From positions 1 through 22,323 of the forward strand of contig JAODNG010000073.1 in assembly GCA_025465385.1 (NCBI GenBank): a stretch of 22,323 nt of DNA, in the 5' to 3' direction. Positions 14,135-21,421 of this stretch are shown here, one piece after another. Each line of letters starts with the position of its first letter. Within the stretch, counting starts at the first letter, position 1. The stretch comes from Pseudonocardiales bacterium. Lineage in GTDB: Bacteria > Actinomycetota > Actinomycetes > Mycobacteriales > Pseudonocardiaceae. Under the pieces are notes generated by a model. The model saw only the letters and a list, made by a program, of their open reading frames with translations. It searched no databases and had not been told where the DNA came from. The translations under genes and the position numbers were made by a program.

Positions 14135-14667
14135 GTCATGCCCCTCTCGGTGAGTAGCTCCATCACGCGTCGTGCGGCGGCGGCGATGTCCGTGCCGGTG
14201 GTGTCCAATCGCAGATCCGGTTTGTCGGGCTCCTCGTACGGGTCGTCCACGCCGGTCATCTCGGTCAGTTCACCAGCCGCTGCTCGGGCGTAAAGGCCCT
14301 TGACGTCGCGGCGGATGCACTCGGCCAACGCGGTGGCCACGTGCACCTCGAGATAGCCAGTGCCGTGCGCGTCGTGGTGGGCCCGTACCTCGTCGCGGGT
14401 GCTGGCGTACGGGGCGATGACCGGAACCAGTGCGATGACACCGTGCCGGGCGAGCAGTTCGGCCACGAAACCGACGCGCCGGACGTGGGTGTCCCGGTCG
14501 TCCCGGGAGAAGCCCAACCCGGCGGACAGGCCACGGCGCAGCTCGTCGCCGTCGAGCACCTCCACCTCCCGGCCGGCGGCGCGCAGCCGCTCGGCGACGG
14601 CGACGGCGATCGTGGTCTTGCCCGCCCCGGACAGGCCGGTCAACCACACTGTGGCGCCCCGGCTCAT
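14131..14667 (-). CDS. cysC: adenylyl-sulfate kinase
   Basis: APS kinase phosphorylates APS to PAPS. The 178-residue protein has the P-loop GLSGAGKTT (11–19), LDGDELRRGLSAGLGFSRDDR, the conserved PVIAPY segment, and the lid-region GLYARAAAGELTEMTGVDDPYEEP. The ATG at 14667 overlaps the cysH stop (ATGA) and begins directly with MSRGATVWLTGLSG; the longer upstream frame lies inside cysH and is discarded. Because the neighbouring CysH looks like an APS reductase, CysC probably supplies PAPS for sulfotransferases rather than for cysteine synthesis. Confidence 0.95.
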   Translation of the reverse strand: MSRGATVWLTGLSGAGKTTIAVAVAERLRAAGREVEVLDGDELRRGLSAGLGFSRDDRDTHVRRVGFVAELLARHGVIALVPVIAPYASTRDEVRAHHDAHGTGYLEVHVATALAECIRRDVKGLYARAAAGELTEMTGVDDPYEEPDKPDLRLDTTGTDIAAAARRVMELLTERGMT

Positions 14668-15356
14668 CGGTGAATCCCGCATTCGGTCTTGGCCAAGCCG
14701 GCCCAGCGTCCGGCACGGGGATCCTGCCCGGCCACCACCGCTCGAGTGCACGGGACACAGCCGATCGACGGGTAGCCAGCAGCCACCAGCGGGTTGACCA
14801 CGATGTCATGCTTGGCGATGTAATCCTCGACGTCAGCGTCGCTCCAGCTTGCGATCGGAGCGATCTTCACCTTGCCCCGGTCGGCGTCGTACGACACCAC
14901 CGGCGTGCCGCGCCTACTCGGCGCCTCGACCCGGCGCAACCCCGTAGCCCAGGCGTCGTAGTGCGCCAGCGCGCGATCCAGTGGTTCCACCTTGCGCATC
15001 CGGCAGCACCGGTCCGCGTCGCGGTCGTGCAGCTTGGGTCCCTGGGTGGCGTCCTGTTCGGCGACGGTCTGCCGGGGTGTCAGGTTGATCAAGTTCACGT
15101 CGTAGGCCGCGGCGACAGCGTCTCGGGTACCCAACGTCTCGGCGAAGTGGTAACCAGTGTCCAAGAACAGCACATCGACACCCGAGGCGACCTGCGAGAC
15201 CAGGTGCACCAGGACCGCGTCCTGCATCGACGATGCCACCGCGAACCGAGCGCCGAAGGTTTGCACCGCCCAGTGCAGGATCTCCGGAGCAGGGGCGCAC
15301 TCCAGCTCGCGGCCAGCGCGCCGCGCGAGCTGCCCCAGATCGAGGGTCACGGTCAC
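14664..15356 (-). CDS. cysH: adenylyl-sulfate (APS) reductase, [4Fe-4S] type
   Basis: Reduces APS (or PAPS) to sulfite using thioredoxin. The 230-residue protein has a PP-loop-like nucleotide domain (SSMQDAVLVHLV; LFLDTGYHFAETL), the iron-sulfur cysteines Cys117-Cys118 and Cys200-x2-Cys203 (DRCCRMRK; GCVPCT) and the catalytic Cys226 in the tail ECGIHR. The CC/CxxC set is known to mark enzymes using APS (as in M. tuberculosis); PAPS reductases of the E. coli type lack it. The GTG at 15356 overlaps the zinc-ribbon gene's stop (GTGA). Residues encoded further upstream in this frame do not match the family. Confidence 0.95.
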   Translation of the reverse strand: MTVTLDLGQLARRAGRELECAPAPEILHWAVQTFGARFAVASSMQDAVLVHLVSQVASGVDVLFLDTGYHFAETLGTRDAVAAAYDVNLINLTPRQTVAEQDATQGPKLHDRDADRCCRMRKVEPLDRALAHYDAWATGLRRVEAPSRRGTPVVSYDADRGKVKIAPIASWSDADVEDYIAKHDIVVNPLVAAGYPSIGCVPCTRAVVAGQDPRAGRWAGLAKTECGIHR

Positions 15357-15517
15357 CGCGCTGTGTTCGGGGTCGGGGCCACCAGTGCCACCAAGCGGAC
15401 GACGAACGCCCGCTGGCAGTCCGCGCAGCGCCAAGCCCCCGCCGGCTCTTCGGACGGTCGAAGGTCCTCCTCGCCGCAGTACGGGCAATAAAACGGAACC
15501 GCCCTGGTCTCCGTCAT
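15353..15517 (-). CDS. small zinc-ribbon protein of the sulfite-reductase operon
   Basis: A 54-residue ORF. Two CxxC knuckles, Cys11-x2-Cys14 (YCPYCGEEDLRP) and Cys31-x2-Cys34 (WRCADCQRAF), would bind one zinc. Its ATG overlaps the nirA stop (ATGA), and its TGA overlaps the cysH start (GTGA), so it is embedded in a translationally coupled chain and is unlikely to be a chance frame. Function is unknown to me; short zinc-ribbon proteins occur between nirA and cysH in other actinomycetes as I recall them. A role in delivering iron-sulfur clusters, electrons or sulfide to the flanking enzymes is possible but only inferred. Confidence 0.78.
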   Translation of the reverse strand: MTETRAVPFYCPYCGEEDLRPSEEPAGAWRCADCQRAFVVRLVALVAPTPNTAR

Positions 15518-17196
15518 CGCAACGAGCCCTCGTCGACGCGAAGGACCCACTGCGCGAACCGCTCGCCCGGCCCACGCTGCTGGACGTAACCGCGAACCAC
15601 CCGCTCCACGTAACCGGCAAGCTCGGCAGAGGCCACCTTGTGCCCGCGCAGTTTGCGGCCGAACCCGCTGTCCAGCCCCAGCCCGCCGCCCAGATGAACC
15701 TGGAAACCCTCGACCTGGTTGCCCTCGGCGTCGGTGACGAGCTGGCCCTTGAGTCCGATGTCGGCGACCTGGATCCGGGCACACGAGTTCGGGCAGCCGT
15801 TGAGGTGCACCGAGACCGGGACCTCCAGAGTGGACTGGACGTCGGCGAGGCGCCGCTCCAGCTCGGCCACCAGTGTGATCGCCCGATTCTTCGTCTCGAC
15901 AATGGCCAGCTTGCAGAACTCGATGCCGGTGCAGGCCATCACCGAGCGCCGCCACGGGCTGGCGTCGGCCCGCAGCCCCAGTCTGTCCAGCTCGGTGACC
16001 AGGCCATCCACTTCGGACTCGGCGACGTCGAGAACGACGAGCTTCTGGTACGGAGTCAGCCGGACCCGGGCGGACCCGGCCCGCTCGACGGCTTTGGCCA
16101 CGTCGACCAGTGTGGTGCCCGAGACGCGACCGGCCATCGGAGCGAGACCGATATAGCACTTGCCGTCGCGCTGGCGGTGCACGCCGACGTGGTCGATCGG
16201 GGCGGGCGGCGGTTGCGGGGCGGGGCCGTCGACGAGTCTCCTGTGCAGGTACTGCGTCTCCAGCACCTCGCGGAAGCGTTCCGCGCCCCAGTCGGCGATC
16301 AGGAACTTGATCCGGGCGCGGTGCCGCAGCCGCCGGTAGCCGTAGTCCCGGAACAGCGTCGTCACCGCGGCCCAGACGTCGGGCACCTCGTCGCGGGGTA
16401 CCCAGGCGCCCAGTCGCTGCGCGATCCTCGGGTTGGTGGACAGCCCGCCGCCGACCCAGAGATCGAAGCCCGGCCCGTGCTCGGGATGCACCACCCCGAC
16501 GAAGGAAATGTCGTTGACTTCATGGGCGACGTCCTGCTGACCGGAGATCGCGGTCTTGTACTTCCGGGGCAGGTTGGAGAACTCCGGGCTGCCGATGTAG
16601 CGCCGGGTGATCTCGTCGATCGCCGGGGTGCCGTCGATAATCTCGTCGGCGGAGATACCTGCGACCGGGGAGCCCAGCACAACGCGAGGGCAGTCGCCAC
16701 AGGCCTCGGTGGTGGACAGCCCGACAGCTTCGAGCTGTTCCCAAATCGCGGGCACGTCCTCGATCCGGATCCAGTGATACTGGATATTCTCCCGGTCGGT
16801 GATGTCAGCGGTGTCGCGGGCGTAGAGCCGGGAGATTTCACCGAGCACCCGCAGCTGCTCGGTGCTCAGCGCGCCACCGTCGATGCGTACCCGCATCATG
16901 AAGTAGGAGTCATCGAGTTCCTCGGGCTCCAGGGTGCCGGTCCGGCCACCGTCGATGCCGGGTCGGCGCTGGGTGTAAAGCCCCCACCAGCGGAACCGGC
17001 CACGCAGATCAGCCGGATCGATCGAATCGAAGCCCCGCAACGCGTAGATCGTCTCGATCCGGCGCCGGACGTTGAGCCCGTCGTCGTCTTTCTTGGTGCG
17101 CTCGTTGGGGTTGAGTGGCTCGAGATGACCCAGAGCCCACTGGCCCTCCCCACGGCGAGCCTTCGTCGCTGGCGACCGGCGTGCTGGTGCAGACAT
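15514..17196 (-). CDS. nirA: ferredoxin-dependent sulfite reductase (NirA type)
   Basis: Reduces sulfite to sulfide with six electrons from ferredoxin, using siroheme coupled to a [4Fe-4S] cluster. The 560-residue protein has two repeated ferredoxin-like/sulfite-reductase modules. The cluster ligands are Cys422 and Cys428 (ACTGIEFCKLA) and Cys468 and Cys472 (NGCPNSCARI). Tyr74 (RWWGLYTQR) and Cys166 (TEACGDCPR) correspond by a constant offset of five to Tyr69 and Cys161, which are covalently joined in M. tuberculosis NirA, supporting sulfite rather than nitrite as substrate. The ATG at 17196 has GGAGG seven bases upstream. First structural gene of the operon, about 110 nt after a leader-peptide ORF. 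Confidence 0.96.
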   Translation of the reverse strand: MSAPARRSPATKARRGEGQWALGHLEPLNPNERTKKDDDGLNVRRRIETIYALRGFDSIDPADLRGRFRWWGLYTQRRPGIDGGRTGTLEPEELDDSYFMMRVRIDGGALSTEQLRVLGEISRLYARDTADITDRENIQYHWIRIEDVPAIWEQLEAVGLSTTEACGDCPRVVLGSPVAGISADEIIDGTPAIDEITRRYIGSPEFSNLPRKYKTAISGQQDVAHEVNDISFVGVVHPEHGPGFDLWVGGGLSTNPRIAQRLGAWVPRDEVPDVWAAVTTLFRDYGYRRLRHRARIKFLIADWGAERFREVLETQYLHRRLVDGPAPQPPPAPIDHVGVHRQRDGKCYIGLAPMAGRVSGTTLVDVAKAVERAGSARVRLTPYQKLVVLDVAESEVDGLVTELDRLGLRADASPWRRSVMACTGIEFCKLAIVETKNRAITLVAELERRLADVQSTLEVPVSVHLNGCPNSCARIQVADIGLKGQLVTDAEGNQVEGFQVHLGGGLGLDSGFGRKLRGHKVASAELAGYVERVVRGYVQQRGPGERFAQWVLRVDEGSLR

Positions 17197-17238
17197 CGGG
17201 TGCCTCCGTTGAGGGAGCACCGACGCGCGGGGGAGGCC

Positions 17239-17251
17239 ATGACCAGGTCAT
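17239..17251. promoter_or_regulatory. perfect 6-1-6 palindrome in the nirA leader
   Basis: ATGACC-A-GGTCAT is a perfect inverted repeat with one central base, 43 bases before the nirA start codon. In RNA a one-base loop is too tight for the full stem, so a protein operator is more natural; a shorter stem is also possible. No regulator gene is adjacent. Confidence 0.35.
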
Positions 17252-17259
17252 CGTGCAGC

Positions 17260-17289
17260 CCAGCTTCCGGCGCACCCGGCGCCGGCTGG
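17260..17289 (-). promoter_or_regulatory. stem-loop between leader peptide and nirA
   Basis: On the minus strand CCAGC-CGGCGC pairs with GCGCCG-(GAA)-GCTGG around a five-base loop: 11 base pairs with a three-base bulge, nearly all G-C. It starts 17 bases after the leader-peptide stop. It has no U-tract, so it may pause or terminate transcription in a Rho-dependent manner or act on translation. Its position fits an attenuator responding to translation of the leader ORF; this is inference. Confidence 0.45.
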
Positions 17290-17306
17290 GACAGTCGGGC
17301 GGGGCG

Positions 17307-17393
17307 TCAGCTCATCGGGCGGCACAGCGCGCTGGAAACCCGGACATAATCGACATGGCGGCGAACCACCAGCGGGAGTCCGGGCGCGACCAC
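17307..17393 (-). CDS. putative cysteine-responsive leader peptide upstream of nirA
   Basis: A 28-codon ORF from GTG at 17393 (or 20 codons from GTG at 17369) ends VVRRHVDYVRVSSALCRPMS and stops at 17307. The core RRHVDxxRVSSALCR matches the short leader peptides found ahead of sulfur-assimilation and related genes in many actinomycetes, annotated as 'putative leader peptide', some of which act as cysteine-sensing attenuators in mycobacteria. Here there is one cysteine near the end, and the usual Leu-Cys or Leu-Val after Asp is Tyr-Val. A strong hairpin and nirA follow. No clear Shine-Dalgarno or -10 was found to decide the start. Confidence 0.72.
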   Translation of the reverse strand: MVAPGLPLVVRRHVDYVRVSSALCRPMS

Positions 17394-17447
17394 GTGCTCC
17401 AGAGTGCCACCTGGCGCCGTCGGCGACTACCTACGTTCGGATGTTGG

Positions 17448-17453
17448 GATACT
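17448..17453 (+). promoter_or_regulatory. -10-like GATACT, possible leaderless hemW start
   Basis: GATACT ends seven bases before the GTG at 17460, which would place the transcript start at the start codon. No Shine-Dalgarno or clear -35 is present. Inferred. Confidence 0.3.
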
Positions 17454-17459
17454 GCTCAC

Positions 17460-18665
17460 GTGGCTGCCCTCCCGGTCGGTGCCCCGGCCCCGTCTGACGG
17501 GGCGTTGCCCGCTGCGGCTCTGCGAGACGTGCGCGGGGCGCCGTTCGGCGTCTATGTACATGTGCCGTTCTGCGCCACCCGCTGCGGGTATTGCGACTTC
17601 AACACCTACACCCCCGGAGAGCTGGCTACCTCACCCTCCACCTGGCTGGACGCGATGCGCCGGGAGCTAGACCTCGCTGCCCACGTCCTGGGGGAGCCGG
17701 AGCCGGCTGACACGGTGTTCGTAGGTGGCGGCACGCCGTCGCTGCTCGGTGCCGCGGGGCTCGCCGCGGTACTCGACGCCATCCGCGGGTCATTGGGATT
17801 AGCTCCAGGTGCTGAGGTGACCACCGAAGCCAACCCCGAATCCACCTCACCTGGGTTCTTCGCCGGGATCGCCGCGGCCGGCTACACCCGGGTCTCGCTC
17901 GGGATGCAGAGCGCAGCGCCGCACGTGCTGGCCGTGCTGGACCGGGTGCACACTCCAGGCCGGCCGGTGGCTGCGGCGGCCCAGGCCCGCGCCGCCGGGA
18001 TTGGCCAGGTCAGCCTCGATCTGATCTACGGCACGCCGGGGGAGACCTCCGACGATCTGGCCGCCTCCCTGGAGGCAGTGCTCAGCGCCGGGGTCGACCA
18101 CGTATCGGCTTACGCTCTGGTCGTCGAGGCTGGTACCGCGCTGGCCCGTCGGATAGCCCGCGGGGAGCTACCAGGACCGGACGACGATGTGCTCGCTGAG
18201 CGCTACGAGCAGATCGACACTGCGCTGTCCGCGGCCGGCCTGCACTGGTACGAGGTGTCCAACTGGGCCACGTCTGCTGAGTCGCGCTGCCGGCACAACA
18301 TCGGCTACTGGGCCGACGGGAACTGGTGGGGCGCCGGCCCAGGTGCGCATTCGCACGTCGGCGGGGTGCGGTGGTGGAACGTCAAACACCCAGCGCACTA
18401 CGCCGCCGCGCTGGAGGCCGGTTGCTCCCCGGCGGCTGGCCGGGAGATCCTCAGCCTTGAGGAGCAGTACACCGAGCGGATCATGCTGGGGCTGCGGGTG
18501 GCCGAGGGCTTGCCTCTGGAGGCCCTCGACTCGCTAGGTAGGGCCGCCGCCCATCGCGCGATCTCCGACGGTCTGGTCATCGCCGTCCCAGGCGACCGAC
18601 TGGTACTCACCCGCCGCGGCCGCCTACTCGCCGACGCTGTTGTCCGCGACCTCCTAACACCCTGA
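17460..18665 (+). CDS. hemW: radical-SAM heme chaperone HemW
   Basis: HemW binds heme and a [4Fe-4S] cluster and delivers heme to respiratory enzymes; it was long annotated as oxygen-independent coproporphyrinogen oxidase. The 401-residue protein has FGVYVHVPFCATRCGYCDF, with cluster cysteines 38, 42 and 45 followed by Phe47, the HemW pattern; HemN has a fourth cysteine there. It also has the HNIGYW motif characteristic of HemW, and GGGTPS, EANPES and YGTPGE radical-SAM segments. I prefer the GTG at 17460 because residues upstream are not family-like; an ATG at 17356 is in frame but overlaps the leader peptide of the divergent sulfur operon. It converges with the Rv2375-like gene. Confidence 0.93.
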   Translation: MAALPVGAPAPSDGALPAAALRDVRGAPFGVYVHVPFCATRCGYCDFNTYTPGELATSPSTWLDAMRRELDLAAHVLGEPEPADTVFVGGGTPSLLGAAGLAAVLDAIRGSLGLAPGAEVTTEANPESTSPGFFAGIAAAGYTRVSLGMQSAAPHVLAVLDRVHTPGRPVAAAAQARAAGIGQVSLDLIYGTPGETSDDLAASLEAVLSAGVDHVSAYALVVEAGTALARRIARGELPGPDDDVLAERYEQIDTALSAAGLHWYEVSNWATSAESRCRHNIGYWADGNWWGAGPGAHSHVGGVRWWNVKHPAHYAAALEAGCSPAAGREILSLEEQYTERIMLGLRVAEGLPLEALDSLGRAAAHRAISDGLVIAVPGDRLVLTRRGRLLADAVVRDLLTP

Positions 18666-18701
18666 CTCGATCTTCAACCGTGACCAGTGGGTTGCCGCCG
18701 G

Positions 18702-19007
18702 TCAGCTGCGTAGCAGGTCTAGGTCGAGGATCCGGACGTGCAGGGCGGTGCGTTGCTGAAGGGCGCCGCGGAGGGCGCGGTGCAGGCCGTCCTCTAAGAA
18801 AAGCTCGCCGCACCACCGGACCGCGTGCGGGAACAGATCGCCGAAGGGGGTGGGGTCCTCGGACAGCAGCCGGTCCAGCTCCACCACCGTGGCGGTGGTG
18901 ATCAGGTCTGCCAAGGGCACCTGCTGGGGTGGTAGTTGTGCCCAGTCCTTCATGGAGAACCCGTGCTCGGGATACGGGCGGCCATGCCGGACTTCTTTGA
19001 AGATCAC
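18702..19007 (-). CDS. conserved actinobacterial protein, Rv2375-like
   Basis: A 101-residue soluble protein beginning MIFKEVRHGRPYPEHG, which I recall as matching M. tuberculosis Rv2375, a conserved hypothetical adjacent to hrcA there as well. The middle (VPLADLITTATVVELDRLLSE … LFLEDGLHRALRGALQQRTALHVRILDL) resembles the ParB-like nuclease fold, with EDGLHRA in place of the usual (V/D)DGHHRL; this is a pattern impression, not an assignment. The start GTG at 19007 has GAGGTG nine bases upstream. It is divergent from hrcA and converges with hemW. Function unknown. Confidence 0.82.
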   Translation of the reverse strand: MIFKEVRHGRPYPEHGFSMKDWAQLPPQQVPLADLITTATVVELDRLLSEDPTPFGDLFPHAVRWCGELFLEDGLHRALRGALQQRTALHVRILDLDLLRS

Positions 19008-19097
19008 AGCCGGTGCTCACCTCCGTTCCCCGCTCGGCGCGAGGGCACAGGGTATCGGGCGTGTCGGCGGGTTCCGACGGCTGCGCCCGGGGCGCAC

Positions 19098-19103
19098 TAG
19101 ACT
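19098..19103 (+). promoter_or_regulatory. putative hrcA -10 TAGACT
   Basis: TAGACT lies about 64 bases upstream of the hrcA start. A 6-bp hairpin GGCCCT-ACC-AGGGCC follows at 19113–19127 in the predicted 5' leader. No CIRCE element (TTAGCACTC-N9-GAGTGCTAA) is visible between 19008 and 19166. Confidence 0.3.
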
Positions 19104-19166
19104 CGGGCTACAGGCCCTACCAGGGCCAGGACTCGGTAACAGAACCCAAGCACCAGGGGAGGTGAC

Positions 19167-20189
19167 GTGAACGCGGACGACCGCCGGTTCGAAGTACTGC
19201 GCGCCATCGTCACCGACTACGTGGCCACCCATGAGCCGGTGGCGTCCCGATCGTTGGTGGAGCGCCACCAATTCGGGGTATCGAGCGCAACCATTCGCAA
19301 TGACATGGTGGCGCTGGAAGAGGACGGCTACATCACTCAGCCGCACACCAGCGCCGGCCGGGTGCCCACCGACAAGGGTTACCGGCTGTTCGTCGACCGG
19401 CTATCGGAGATAAAGCCACTGTCGGCGGCCGAGCGCCGTGCCGTGCAAACCTTCCTGCACGGTGCGGTCGACCTTGACGACGTGCTGCGCCGCAGCGTGC
19501 GGTTGCTTGCCCAGCTCACCCGGCAGGTGGCGGTGATCCAGTACCCCACGCTGAGCCGGTCCACGGTGCGCCACCTCGAGGTGCTCGCGGTCACCCCCGC
19601 CCGGTTGATGCTGGTCCTGATCACCGATGCTGGCCGGGTGGACCAGCGTCTCCTCGACCTGGGTGACGTCATCACCGAGAACCAGGTGGCGCAACTGCGA
19701 ACGCTGCTCAACCAGGCGCTGTCCGGGCGCCGGCTGGTGGAGGCCTCCGCCGCCGTAGCCGACCTTCCCGAGCAGGCGCCCGTTGAGCTCCGCGACGCGA
19801 TGACCCGGGCCTCCACTGTTCTCATCGAGACGTTGGTGGAACATCCCGAGGAGCGGTTGCTGCTCGGGGGTACCGCCAACCTCACCCGAAACGCCGCCGA
19901 CTTCCCTGGTTCCTTACGCCAGGTACTCGAGGCGTTGGAGGAGCAGGTGATCGTGCTTAAGCTGCTGGCCGTCGCCCGTGATTCGGGCACCGTCACGGTG
20001 CGGATCGGCGAGGAGAACGAAGCCGAAGAGATGCGCAGCACCTCATTGGTCTCGATCGGCTATGCCTCACACGGCACCGTGGTGGGGGGGATGGGCGTGG
20101 TCGGACCGACCAGAATGGACTATCCGGGCACCATCGCCGCGGTGCGCGCGGTAGCACGATACGTGGGGGAGATCCTGACTACCCGGTGA
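19167..20189 (+). CDS. hrcA: heat-inducible transcription repressor HrcA
   Basis: HrcA represses groE and dnaK-type operons by binding CIRCE operators, with GroEL helping it fold. The 340-residue protein has the N-terminal winged helix (EVLRAIVTDYVATHEPVASRSLVERHQFGVSSATIRNDMVALEEDGYITQPHTSAGRVPTDKGYR) and a GAF-like middle. Its conserved C-terminal block reads IGYASHGTVVGGMGVVGPTRMDYPGTIAAVRAVARYVGEIL. The GTG start has GGGGAGG six bases upstream. Usually autoregulated through CIRCE, but none is visible here, so its control may differ or targets may lie elsewhere. It heads a probable hrcA–dnaJ–rsmE transcription unit. Confidence 0.96.
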   Translation: MNADDRRFEVLRAIVTDYVATHEPVASRSLVERHQFGVSSATIRNDMVALEEDGYITQPHTSAGRVPTDKGYRLFVDRLSEIKPLSAAERRAVQTFLHGAVDLDDVLRRSVRLLAQLTRQVAVIQYPTLSRSTVRHLEVLAVTPARLMLVLITDAGRVDQRLLDLGDVITENQVAQLRTLLNQALSGRRLVEASAAVADLPEQAPVELRDAMTRASTVLIETLVEHPEERLLLGGTANLTRNAADFPGSLRQVLEALEEQVIVLKLLAVARDSGTVTVRIGEENEAEEMRSTSLVSIGYASHGTVVGGMGVVGPTRMDYPGTIAAVRAVARYVGEILTTR

Positions 20190-20257
20190 GCTGAGTCGGG
20201 CTCATCGATATGTACGACGATTACCGCGGCGAGGGCTGCGGCCAGGAGGACGCCAGC

Positions 20258-21412
20258 GTGGCTAGGGACTACTACGCAATCCTGGGTGTGCCCAGGGATG
20301 CCAGCGCGGAACAGATCAAACGCGCCTACCGCAAGCTGGCGCGGGAGCTGCACCCCGACGTCAATCCTGACGCTGAGGCGCAGCAGCGTTTCCAGAACAT
20401 CACCGCGGCATACGAGGTACTGACCGATCCGCAGAAGCGCCAGATCGTCGACCTCGGCGGGGACCCGCTGGAGTCTGGCGGTGGTCGTGGCGCAGGGGGC
20501 GATCCCTTCGGCGGGTTCGGTTTCGGCGACATCATGGATGCCTTCTTCGGTGCGACCGGAGGCGCTGGCCGGCGGGGGCCGCGTAGCCGGGTACAGAGCG
20601 GTTCGGACGCGCTGATCCGGCTGCAGCTTGTCCTCGAGGAGTGTGCGACCGGGGCATCTCGCGAGCTCACTGTCGATACCGCCGTGCTGTGTAGCGAATG
20701 CAACGGCTCGGGTTGCGCGCCCGGCACCCGGCCGCAGACCTGCGACACCTGTGCCGGCGCCGGCGAGGTGCAGAACGTCCAGCGTTCATTTCTCGGGCAG
20801 GTGGTGACCTCGCGGCCGTGCCCGGTGTGTCGCGGCTTCGGTGAAGTCATCCCCGACCCCTGCCACCAATGCGGTGGTGATGGCCGGGTCCGGACCCGCC
20901 GCACCGTCACGGCCAAGGTGCCGGCCGGGGTGGGCGACGGGATGCGGGTGCGGCTGGCCGGCCAAGGCGAGGTAGGTCCTGGGGGCGGCCCCGCGGGTGA
21001 TCTGTACGTCGAGGTGCAGGAGGTGCCGCACGAGACATTCACCCGGGACGGCGCTGACCTGCATTGCACGGTGCGGGTTCCGATGACCGCCGCCGCACTG
21101 GGCACCACCGTCGCGCTGGAGACTCTTGACGGCACCGAAGAGGTGCGCGTTGAACCGGGCACCCAGTGTGCGACCGTGCTGACTCTGCGGGGGCGTGGGA
21201 TGCCACGGCTGCGCAGCACTGGCCGCGCCGAGGGACGGGGTGACCTGTTCGTCCACCTCGATGTGGTGACCCCCACGCGGCTGGATCCCCGGCAGAGCGA
21301 ACTGCTGCGCGAGCTTGCCGTGCTGCGGGGTGAAGAACAGGCTGAGCTCACGGCGAACGGCCGGGCCGGCGGTTTGTTCTCCCGGTTGCGGGATTCCTTA
21401 GGCGGGCGCTGA
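20258..21412 (+). CDS. dnaJ: chaperone DnaJ (hrcA-linked DnaJ2 type)
   Basis: Co-chaperone that delivers substrates to DnaK and stimulates its ATPase. The 384-residue protein has a J domain with HPD at 32–34 and a Gly/Phe-rich linker (GGDPFGGFGFGD). The zinc domain has four CxxC knuckles (Cys145/148, 162/165, 188/191, 202/205), and the C-terminal substrate-binding beta domains are complete. DLGGDP after the J domain is typical of the actinobacterial DnaJ2 group paired with HrcA. The GTG at 20258 has AGGAGG eight bases upstream; an in-frame ATG at 20210 would add a non-family tail. It follows hrcA by 68 bp. Confidence 0.96.
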   Translation: MARDYYAILGVPRDASAEQIKRAYRKLARELHPDVNPDAEAQQRFQNITAAYEVLTDPQKRQIVDLGGDPLESGGGRGAGGDPFGGFGFGDIMDAFFGATGGAGRRGPRSRVQSGSDALIRLQLVLEECATGASRELTVDTAVLCSECNGSGCAPGTRPQTCDTCAGAGEVQNVQRSFLGQVVTSRPCPVCRGFGEVIPDPCHQCGGDGRVRTRRTVTAKVPAGVGDGMRVRLAGQGEVGPGGGPAGDLYVEVQEVPHETFTRDGADLHCTVRVPMTAAALGTTVALETLDGTEEVRVEPGTQCATVLTLRGRGMPRLRSTGRAEGRGDLFVHLDVVTPTRLDPRQSELLRELAVLRGEEQAELTANGRAGGLFSRLRDSLGGR

Positions 21413-21421
21413 GGAGCCGGG

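Noticed and set aside
14668..14751. N-terminal extension of the cysC frame
   Set aside because: Lies within the 3' end of cysH and lacks similarity; ATG at 14667 overlaps the cysH stop as at other junctions.
15157..17349. 730-codon plus-strand frame opposite nirA, the zinc-ribbon gene and cysH
   Set aside because: Antisense frame kept open by codon bias; the minus strand holds three recognisable enzymes and proteins.
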